Shown: positions 8,296 through 14,723 of the stretch, in pieces | Numbering within the stretch: position 1 is the stretch's first letter | Layout of the letters: the number at the start of each line of letters is the position of its first letter | Assembly: GCA_014239955.1 (NCBI GenBank) | Contig: JAAZXW010000013.1 | Span: 1-46,086 of the forward strand | Reading direction: 5' to 3' | From: Methanobacteriota archaeon | GTDB taxonomy: Archaea; Thermoplasmatota; Poseidoniia; Poseidoniales; Thalassarchaeaceae | DNA: 46,086 nt | Notes under the pieces: model-generated | Told to the model about the DNA's origin: nothing | Databases searched by the model: none | The model's input: only the letters and a program-made list of their open reading frames with translations | Program-made: the position numbers and the translations under genes

Positions 8296-9168
8296 TTATA
8301 ATGCCCATGATGGAATAAGGACTGACAGCCATTTTGGTCTAGAGACGTCTCCTTCCTCGTTGAACTGGGACCTGGCTTTTATGGAAAGAAAATCGATGAT
8401 TACTACAACTACGAAAATCACAATCAGGTAAGCTATCACCTTGTCGTACTGGAGAAACTTGAGGTAGAGATTGATGTAGTAACCAATCCCACCTGCTCCC
8501 ACGATTCCTATGACTGTGCCATGCCTAACATTGTATTCGAACATGAAAATTGCCTGGGAAATCAAGTTATTCGCTTGCTCGGGAATCACTACACCCAAAG
8601 CCTTCTCGATCTTCGTTAGACCCATTGAATCTGCAGCTTCTAGGGAAACAATAGACATTCCTTCAATTGACTCATACTGGAGTTTTCCGAGATATCCTAC
8701 TGTATAGATTGTCATTGCAAGTATTCCCGAGAGTGGACCAAGCCCAACCAATATCACAAAGAAAATTGCCCAAATTATACTTGGTAGACTTCTGAAAGCG
8801 GCGAGGACAATTCTCGCAGTGTGCGCCACAGGAGCAGAATTGAGGTTCCTAGACGCAAGAATCGAAATTGGAAGTGAAATCAGTACTCCAAAAACTGTGG
8901 AAACAAATGCAATCTTAATCGTCTCCACCATTCCAATCCAAGCAGTTGAACAGGTGAAGTCAACTAAGGGGTAAGCAGTGCATACCGGATAGGACCGGGG
9001 TTCGAGGATAGACCAGTCGGGAGGCCAGAGTGACTCATTGAAGAATACTACTAGATTTCCCGGGCCCCTGGATAGCCTCCCCCAATCATCTACCATGCCA
9101 TCCATCAACCAGAAGCAACCTAACAGAATCATCGGGGGTGCGATTACCCATCCCCCCCTACTCATCAC
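8296..9168 (-). CDS. phnE: ABC transporter permease, PhnE family (proposed iron importer)
   Basis: A 290-aa inner-membrane permease: one N-terminal TM, an external loop with Cys residues, then about five TMs. The family signature runs from RIVLAAFRSLPSIIWA through GPLSGILAMTIYTVGYLGKLQYES, with the EAA-type coupling loop (EAADSMGLTKIEKALGVVIPEQ) around 180-200. The ATG overlaps the stop codon of the ATPase gene in an ATGA arrangement, so both are translationally coupled. The family is named for phosphonate import, but the partner binding protein looks like a transferrin lobe, so the substrate is probably ferric iron (inference). Confidence 0.9.
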   Translation of the reverse strand: MMSRGGWVIAPPMILLGCFWLMDGMVDDWGRLSRGPGNLVVFFNESLWPPDWSILEPRSYPVCTAYPLVDFTCSTAWIGMVETIKIAFVSTVFGVLISLPISILASRNLNSAPVAHTARIVLAAFRSLPSIIWAIFFVILVGLGPLSGILAMTIYTVGYLGKLQYESIEGMSIVSLEAADSMGLTKIEKALGVVIPEQANNLISQAIFMFEYNVRHGTVIGIVGAGGIGYYINLYLKFLQYDKVIAYLIVIFVVVVIIDFLSIKARSQFNEEGDVSRPKWLSVLIPSWAL

Positions 9169-9908
9169 AATACCTCCAATGCAGTAGTCTGAGAGATGAA
9201 AGGGTTTACCCTACCGTCATCGATCACGAGCATCCTGTCAGCGATTGATTTAGCCCTAGAAACATCATGTTCCACTAAGATGAGGGTTGCCGACTTTCTC
9301 CTTACATAATCAATGACCTCTGTCTGGACCTTTTCCATCGTCTTATCATCTAGCTCGCTAAGGAACTCATCGGCCAAGATAATTTGTGGGGATTGGGAGA
9401 TGGCCCTAGCAGTAGCAACCCTCCTCTGCTGGCCACCTGAGAGTCTTCGAACGGGCTCATACATTTTTTCCGAAAGATCCATCCTCTCAATTGCATCCAA
9501 AGCGGAGTTTTTCGATTGTTGGGTCGGGAAAATACGAGAGGGCCCAGAATGGCCAGCTCTAGCTCCTAGCATGACATTGTGAAGAACGCTGGCGTGACGA
9601 ACCAAACCTAGTCTCTGCGGGATGTATCCAACGGATCCCCTAGTTGGCTTGAAAGGCAATTCTGAGCCAAAGACTCTCACGATTCCAGATATGGGTTTTA
9701 TTAGGCCTGCAATTGTCCTTACTAGAGTTGTCTTACCCACTCCAGATGGGCCTGTAATGGCCACAATCTCCCCAGGGAAGATCTCGAGACGAGGGATGTC
9801 AACAAGAGGGTTATTTTTGGAGTATCCAATTCTAACTCCCTCGAGGTAGACACTCGGATTCACTTTAAGATCTTTAGAATGCATGGAGGGACTCCAACTA
9901 TTATTCAA
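9165..9908 (-). CDS. phnC: ABC transporter ATPase, PhnC family (proposed iron importer)
   Basis: A 247-aa cytoplasmic nucleotide-binding subunit. Walker A GPSGVGKT is at 53-60, the signature LSGGQQRRVATARA near 157-170, Walker B IILADEF just after it, D-loop SELDD and the H-loop His in LVEHD. All catalytic motifs are intact. It starts 3 nt after the binding-protein gene and overlaps the permease by 4 nt, giving the order binding protein-ATPase-permease in one operon. Phosphonate specificity is not supported by the binding protein. Confidence 0.93.
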   Translation of the reverse strand: MNNSWSPSMHSKDLKVNPSVYLEGVRIGYSKNNPLVDIPRLEIFPGEIVAITGPSGVGKTTLVRTIAGLIKPISGIVRVFGSELPFKPTRGSVGYIPQRLGLVRHASVLHNVMLGARAGHSGPSRIFPTQQSKNSALDAIERMDLSEKMYEPVRRLSGGQQRRVATARAISQSPQIILADEFLSELDDKTMEKVQTEVIDYVRRKSATLILVEHDVSRAKSIADRMLVIDDGRVNPFISQTTALEVL

Positions 9909-9911
9909 TAA

Positions 9912-11051
9912 TTATGATGGGATCTCAAACTTCTGATCGTAGTAAGCAGAGATACCTGGTACGTTGGAAATCAAACTGGAATAGCTTCCAAGATGTTCTT
10001 GGGTGTTAACCCTAGTCAGACCAGGAGTGTTCAGGACATTGGACAATATCTCATCTCCACAGAAGTTCTTGTCGGAAGTCGAGTTAACCTGGTGGACTGA
10101 AAGATCGTAACACCCGGTGAATGTGCTCCCCATTACCGAGTAATTCTCAACGTACATCTGGTTGTTCAGAGACATCAGTGCATTGAGAACAGCGGTTCTA
10201 GACTGCATGTCCAGCATTTCTGGATTGTACATCAACGAATGGCTGGGGGCCTGACCGAAAGCAGGAAGGGAGACGTATTGGCTCATATCTAGGCACCAGT
10301 CCTCGTCGTCAAGCGGATCTTCGTTGTCACAATACGACGCTACTGTGCTGTCTTTGGCGAATGCGACGTCTCCGACTCCCTCTGAAAGGCATTTGACTGC
10401 CCCCGCGTATCCATAATATGGAGTTCCTGAATCTGGAATCGAGGCGTCCTCATTGAAGAATCCGTAAACCGTATTTCTCATTGTTTCGACATCGTTGGGG
10501 TCTCCCACTACATTGGCATATCCATGACCAATCAGATATCCCATGGGGAGTAGCATGCCCGCGGATTTCAACCACCCTGTGTGGCACGAGGTCTTTCCCT
10601 GTAGGAGTGCAAATGGGTCTGTACTTGGGTCCCCATCAATATGTGCTGCAGCCATCTCACTGTCTGCAAGAACCCAGGCGTGTGCGTTGTAATACGTCCT
10701 TCCATCGGATTTCTGATCCGCTGCTAGAACTTGTAGGCCATACTGCTGCCAACCGACCCATGCGGCACCACCGTCCATTAGTGCAATGTCAGCATTTCCA
10801 AACCTGAGAGCTTCTATCATTGCACCATCTGAGTCGACATTGTATAGAGAAACGTCGTAATTTAGCTCATCCGCTAGATAATCCGCTAATAATTGGGGGT
10901 TCTCATTTGGATCCTCATAATCGTCCATAACCTGGTATGCGATTACTAGTGTTTCCAATTGTTCTTCGTCGTCGTTGCCTGCGCAACCGGCCATAGTAGA
11001 AGAAAATATTAGCACAACAATCAAGCTCGTAAGTGTTTTTTTTACATTCAT
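9912..11051 (-). CDS. Transferrin-like lipoprotein, PhnD-superfamily binding protein
   Basis: A 379-aa lipoprotein: signal peptide with lipobox TMAGC (Cys23), then a type II periplasmic-binding fold like one transferrin lobe. By eye against the human transferrin N-lobe: Asp93 (LMDGG) matches Asp63; Tyr121 (YNAHAWV) matches Tyr95; SCHTG at 155-159 supplies the anion-site Thr158 (Thr120), with Lys162 where transferrin has Arg124; Tyr215 (GYAGAVKC) matches Tyr188; His271 (APSH) matches His249. Cys156 and Cys221 match the Cys118-Cys194 disulfide, and GDVAFAKDSTV matches GDVAFVKHSTI. It is therefore likely to bind Fe(III), probably with carbonate, outside the cell and pass it to the permease. Automatic annotation would probably say phosphonate-binding PhnD. 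The gene abuts a DtxR-type palindrome. Motif identity is seen; iron binding is inferred. Confidence 0.87.
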   Translation of the reverse strand: MNVKKTLTSLIVVLIFSSTMAGCAGNDDEEQLETLVIAYQVMDDYEDPNENPQLLADYLADELNYDVSLYNVDSDGAMIEALRFGNADIALMDGGAAWVGWQQYGLQVLAADQKSDGRTYYNAHAWVLADSEMAAAHIDGDPSTDPFALLQGKTSCHTGWLKSAGMLLPMGYLIGHGYANVVGDPNDVETMRNTVYGFFNEDASIPDSGTPYYGYAGAVKCLSEGVGDVAFAKDSTVASYCDNEDPLDDEDWCLDMSQYVSLPAFGQAPSHSLMYNPEMLDMQSRTAVLNALMSLNNQMYVENYSVMGSTFTGCYDLSVHQVNSTSDKNFCGDEILSNVLNTPGLTRVNTQEHLGSYSSLISNVPGISAYYDQKFEIPS

Positions 11052-11068
11052 TTTAGGTCACCCTAAAA
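11051..11068. promoter_or_regulatory. DtxR/IdeR-like iron box at the transferrin-like gene start
   Basis: TTTTAGG-TCAC-CCTAAAA is a perfect 18-nt inverted repeat containing TTAGG-N4-CCTAA, the core of the DtxR/IdeR consensus. Its first base is the A of the minus-strand ATG. It lies between that ATG and a TATA-like element at 11074-11079, so bound metallo-repressor would block initiation of a leaderless transcript. The regulator gene is not in the window. Confidence 0.78.
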
Positions 11069-11073
11069 AACTG

Positions 11074-11079
11074 AAAATA
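11074..11079 (-). promoter_or_regulatory. TATA-like box of the transferrin/ABC operon
   Basis: TATTTT on the minus strand occupies -23 to -28 relative to the A of the start codon at 11051, the usual archaeal TATA spacing for transcription starting at the ATG. The iron box fills the interval. Position-based inference. Confidence 0.45.
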
Positions 11080-11094
11080 GAGGTCTTTATCAAA

Positions 11095-11110
11095 TTTAGG
11101 GTGGCCTAAA
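11095..11110. promoter_or_regulatory. Second DtxR/IdeR-like iron box, facing the divergent gene
   Basis: TTTAGG-GTGG-CCTAAA is a perfect 16-nt palindrome of the same class as the one at 11051-11068, 44 nt away centre to centre. It lies directly downstream of a plus-strand TATA-like CTTTATCAAA (11085-11094) and 24 nt before the ATG of the secreted-protein gene. It would cover the transcription start of that gene, mirroring the arrangement on the other side. Confidence 0.76.
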
Positions 11111-11134
11111 CTCACAATATTTTCCGATAGAGTC

Positions 11135-13147
11135 ATGTTCATGGGTGCTTTCATGAAACCCATGGGGAGAGTACTGCGTGCCTCTGCGATTGCTCTTGTA
11201 GTAGTTTTCTTGTCTCCAATAGGACAATTCTATGATGATCAAAAAGTCATGATTGGAGAGTATACCAGGATGGAGCAATTTGGAGGTGGTGGATCTCTGG
11301 AAGAGCAATGCAGTTCGATTACTTTCGAGGATATTTTCCTCTACAACCAGGCAATTTTCGAGGTTCGTGTCAATGATGACTGGAATAGTGCTCAGGTAGA
11401 TGCCAAGGCATGGATCAACTGGTCCCTTGCTGATGACATTAGAAACGATCTGGATTCTTTCTTGGAAGGAATTGTACCCTCGGGTGGTGATGGCTGGCTA
11501 TCTTCGGATGAAATCGATGCAATGGTTTCGATTGCTGCTGACTGTCTTGAGTACAGTATCACAAGGATAGGGATTCGAGATGGACCCCCTCACAGAGGAG
11601 GTGCAGGAGTGAGTTGGATGAACACAACTTGGGAGGATGATCAGACCAACATTGGCCATTTCAACGGAGTTCCCCCCCGACATTCACAAGCGAGGGACTG
11701 TCAGGGGTTTAGCCAGGATGGGTGCTCCGAGGTTCCAGTAGTCCCAGCTTCGGTGAGAGATTGCGACACTGGGATCAATGAATCAATGGGAGTTGATGAG
11801 TGTAGAATTGAACTATGGCTAAATGCCACAATGATGATTGATGGGGTTTCTGATCCTAATGACTTCACGATTGCGTTCAATTCGTCGAACATGAGCAATG
11901 CAAGATTGGACTTCACATTCCCGGTGATGCCGGACCTGAGAATGGACATGTGGGAGGAGTGCGAAGGGAGGTTCGTAGGTGCTGATGAGGATAATCCTCT
12001 CACAGACTCTGCACCTATCAGAGGAAGTTGCTTAGGTGACGGTTCTGCAGATTATGAATTAAGAACCAACGACGATGGTAGTCTGACTTACTCACTCAAC
12101 TCAAACTTCTCAAGAGAAGAGTGGCCATTGGGAGAAGACGTCTTTGCAGACTTCACGACATCCCCAATTCCTACCGATGAGGCTCCTACTTGGACCCAAC
12201 AAGCACCTTCTGATGGCATCTGGATCCCAGTACTCGAGGAAGGGGCAACCAAGTTATCAACCTGGGAAGAAATTGCATCTTGGTTCCATGACGAATCGGG
12301 AGTTTCCAATTTAGATGTCGTCTGCAATTCCGGAGGTAGTGAGATTTCGCAGAGCATCGATGGTTCATTGTGGATCAATGTCGACGGAGTCTCAGAAGTC
12401 TCATGTGAGGCGATCGATGCTACTGGAAAGTCCAGCGGGAACAGGACTTGGCACATCGGAGTACCAGTTACAATTTCGACCTCTGCATTAATCCTTCAAG
12501 AACAGCACCCCCTGAGGATTTTCCATTCAGAAGCATGGACTGAAGACACAACAGTGCGCCTAGCACTGATCCAGAACGGCCAGCATAGTGGGATTCAGGA
12601 ATTCCACAAAGGAAATTCATCATTTCAGGACGTGTTAATTCAACCACATGGAGTTGTTCCCGGTCCCGTCAAAATTTGGATTGAAGTAGTAGTTGGAGAG
12701 TTTTCATCCCAGAAGACCTTAGATTTGGGTATTGTAAAGGAAAGTGCACCTCCTTCACTGACCATTGGCTCTGGCATATTTGATGGTAAAATGTGGAGGG
12801 TGGGTGGACAATTCAGTGACCCAGATGGCGAGACTGTAACTTTCAACATAGCGACCAATGGGCAGGATTTGGGTCAGATTATGGTATCTGGAAATACCTG
12901 GGAGAGCGAATGGATTGATCTTAGTATGTTTACCTCCGAATTTATCGAGGTGCAGATCACAGGTTGCGACCAGTCTGGCAAGTGCACGACCACTAGCATT
13001 GCCGTAGATCTCTCATTGATGGTCGAAGAAATCCAAGACCTGCCGGGTGAGGATGAAGATTCAGTGGGAAGCATTCCCACTTTGGGCATCCCCTCACTGA
13101 TCATAGCAGTCTCGGTGGCAGTACTTTTCAGAAGACGGAGCGCGTGA
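11135..13147 (+). CDS. Secreted or surface-anchored protein divergent from the iron importer
   Basis: A 670-aa protein with no recognised family. An N-terminal signal sequence (hydrophobic ASAIALVVVFLSPIG) is preceded by four candidate starts (residues 1, 3, 7, 10); the first is listed. The mature part is Asp/Asn-rich with many N-glycosylation-type sequons and scattered Cys pairs. An EF-hand-like GGDGWLSSDEID lies near 115-126. The C-terminal third looks beta-sandwich/Ig-like, and the end is a Pro/Gly-bounded TM followed by RRRSA, resembling archaeal C-terminal surface anchors. A DtxR-type palindrome lies in its promoter, so it is probably derepressed in low iron together with the importer. 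It could bind or release iron at the surface, but nothing in the sequence proves this. Confidence 0.8.
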   Translation: MFMGAFMKPMGRVLRASAIALVVVFLSPIGQFYDDQKVMIGEYTRMEQFGGGGSLEEQCSSITFEDIFLYNQAIFEVRVNDDWNSAQVDAKAWINWSLADDIRNDLDSFLEGIVPSGGDGWLSSDEIDAMVSIAADCLEYSITRIGIRDGPPHRGGAGVSWMNTTWEDDQTNIGHFNGVPPRHSQARDCQGFSQDGCSEVPVVPASVRDCDTGINESMGVDECRIELWLNATMMIDGVSDPNDFTIAFNSSNMSNARLDFTFPVMPDLRMDMWEECEGRFVGADEDNPLTDSAPIRGSCLGDGSADYELRTNDDGSLTYSLNSNFSREEWPLGEDVFADFTTSPIPTDEAPTWTQQAPSDGIWIPVLEEGATKLSTWEEIASWFHDESGVSNLDVVCNSGGSEISQSIDGSLWINVDGVSEVSCEAIDATGKSSGNRTWHIGVPVTISTSALILQEQHPLRIFHSEAWTEDTTVRLALIQNGQHSGIQEFHKGNSSFQDVLIQPHGVVPGPVKIWIEVVVGEFSSQKTLDLGIVKESAPPSLTIGSGIFDGKMWRVGGQFSDPDGETVTFNIATNGQDLGQIMVSGNTWESEWIDLSMFTSEFIEVQITGCDQSGKCTTTSIAVDLSLMVEEIQDLPGEDEDSVGSIPTLGIPSLIIAVSVAVLFRRRSA

Positions 13148-13149
13148 AT

Positions 13150-13695
13150 ATGAGTTTCTCTGGAAGAGTGAGCCGTGAGTCCCATTTAGGGGGATTGCTA
13201 GTAGATTTCGAAGGTAGACCCCCTCGACTAGGAGCCAGAATAAGAATCTCAGGAGGGAAGATCATCGGAAGGGTGGATTAAGTACTTGGACCGATTGATT
13301 CGGCACTAATACACATCCACCCACTTTACGATGGAATAGATGCCAGGGCATCTGTCGGCTCCCCCGTCGAGATTGCCCCGAGAGATAACTCACGTCAAGG
13401 GCGCCCAAGGGGAAGGCATTCTAGTGGAAATTTCCGTGAAAGGGGAGGTCCGAGAAAAGGTCCCTATAGAGGCAATGGCGGTCGAAGCTTCCGTGACAAC
13501 AAGGGAGGCGGTCGCGGCGGGGACAGGGGTTCTGGCGGCAAGGGCGGTCGAAGCTTCCGTGACAACAAGGGAGGCGGTCGCGGGGGAAGAGGCCCGAATC
13601 AAACAAGAAGAGGGTCAAAAGGAGAAAATAGGGGCTCGAACAATTCTGGACGGAGAAGGGATTCGGGTAAGAGTGGAAGGGGCAGGAGACGTTAG
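13150..13695 (+). pseudogene. gar1: Gar1-like H/ACA RNP protein with RGG tail, interrupted by in-frame TAA
   Basis: Read from ATG 13150 (2 nt after the upstream stop) to TAG 13693, one frame gives a Gar1 domain then a Gly/Arg tail. The domain reads SFSGRVSRESHLGG..., KIIGRVD, then TAA at 13279-13281 (codon 44), then VLGPIDSALIHIHPLYDG. This matches the archaeal Gar1 core around IGxVxDVFGPV, with the stop where Asp or Glu is expected. The reading frame is unchanged on both sides, so a single substitution (for example GAA to TAA), a sequencing error or a real nonsense allele explains it. Codons about 80-181 encode an RGG-rich tail with a duplicated GGRSFRDNKGGGRGG unit; such tails typify eukaryotic GAR1, not archaeal ones. 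Gar1 works with Cbf5, Nop10 and L7Ae in RNA pseudouridylation. A longer-looking overlapping frame at 13340-13786 is a shadow. Confidence 0.75.
13477..13583 (+). repeat. Two 41-nt direct repeats in the gar1 RGG tail
   Basis: Identical 41-nt copies at 13477-13517 and 13543-13583, 66 nt apart, encode GGRSFRDNKGGGR twice. Exact DNA identity indicates a recent in-frame duplication within the Gly/Arg-rich tail. Confidence 0.9.
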
Positions 13696-13739
13696 CCTCA
13701 CACCCCAGCATTCTTCATCCGCACTATTCTGCGTGTTTT

Positions 13740-14723
13740 GTGGCGAAGAGTGCCGAGATGATTTGGCTGGATGCCATAGAGGCTAACGAAGAAGGAGACA
13801 GGTCGACAGCACTGACTCTGGCCGAAGAAGTGGTTTCACTCGAAGAAGGTCACGCTGATGCTTGGTTTGCTGTTGCTCAATGGACTCTGCCAATTGACTC
13901 ACGTGGAAAGCAGACGATGCCCAGCATGATTCAGGCGTCCAAGTCCATGGCTTCAATCAGGAAGGTGGTCGAACTGGACCCTCAAAACGAGCATGCATGG
14001 AGGATCGGTGGAGAAATCATGGTCGGGCACTTGGGGATGCTCGAACATGGACTTGAATGGTGGGAAGGGAGGAAAGAAGCTGCCCCAAGTGATGTGCTTC
14101 CCTATTTCGAGCAGGTTTCCATACTAATCAGACTTGGTTATTTCGAAGAGGCTGGAGAGTACCTGGACGTCATGGACAAGATAATCGAATCTCAACCCAG
14201 CAAGTCCTTGGAATCGAGAGCAAGGAGACTGAGGGGTATTTTCGAGGAGCAGGTTTCAATGGAGGGAGAACTGGGTTTCGAGCCACAGAACAGCAAAGAC
14301 GATTCATGGGGACTGATCAGCAGGATGAGGAAGAAGAAGCCGATTACCGAGACTTACTTCCTCCTCATGTTCGTTATGCCCATCGTTTTCTTACTGGGTT
14401 CTGCGGCTATGATGCTGTTTGAAGGGGTGCCTTATAGCACTGCAATGGTTATGCTGCTGATCATCGTAATGTACTTCGGAATTGCTCGCTTCTCCAGGAG
14501 GCTGTTGCTCAAACTGAACAGACCTGAGTCTTTCCTGAACAGGGCTATTGATATTGAGAGTTCCAGTGGCATGGTATGCGTCCCAAATGAGATAAGGGAG
14601 TCGAAACTCTACTCTCACGTAGTAAGAAGCAGAACGCCGGCGTTCCAGGAAAGGCTGGGGATGATCGAGGATTCAAGTGAGCCACTCACTGGGAAGTGGA
14701 CCCTCGACGTCCCTGAACTCTGA
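13740..14723 (+). CDS. TPR-like membrane protein of unknown function
   Basis: A 327-aa protein. The N-terminal half (about 5-170) is helical with TPR-like pairs (WLDAIEANEEGDRSTALTLAEEVVSLEEGHADAW, then a second near ASIRKVVELDPQNEHAW and a third near 120-150). A basic stretch (RMRKKK, 195-200) precedes two TMs (about 205-226 and 232-250), and a soluble C-terminus follows. The start is GTG 13740; ATG at 13758 is an alternative. It ends with TGA directly against the stop of the convergent giant gene (TGATCA at 14721-14726), so there is no room for separate terminators. It is probably a membrane-tethered scaffold; the partner is unknown. Confidence 0.78.
   Translation: MAKSAEMIWLDAIEANEEGDRSTALTLAEEVVSLEEGHADAWFAVAQWTLPIDSRGKQTMPSMIQASKSMASIRKVVELDPQNEHAWRIGGEIMVGHLGMLEHGLEWWEGRKEAAPSDVLPYFEQVSILIRLGYFEEAGEYLDVMDKIIESQPSKSLESRARRLRGIFEEQVSMEGELGFEPQNSKDDSWGLISRMRKKKPITETYFLLMFVMPIVFLLGSAAMMLFEGVPYSTAMVMLLIIVMYFGIARFSRRLLLKLNRPESFLNRAIDIESSSGMVCVPNEIRESKLYSHVVRSRTPAFQERLGMIEDSSEPLTGKWTLDVPEL

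Noticed and set aside
8296-11051. Phosphonate or phosphite import by a phnCDE operon
   Set aside because: PhnE and PhnC family membership is clear, but the binding protein carries transferrin ligand motifs and the promoter has iron-box palindromes. No C-P lyase or phosphonatase gene is nearby.
13279-13281. Stop-codon recoding (pyrrolysine or selenocysteine) in gar1
   Set aside because: The codon is TAA; pyrrolysine uses TAG and selenocysteine TGA, and no supporting structure is seen.
13340-13786. 148-aa plus-strand frame over the gar1 tail
   Set aside because: It lies in a different frame from the Gar1 core and its Ala/Val/Glu-rich product is the shifted reading of Gly/Arg codons.
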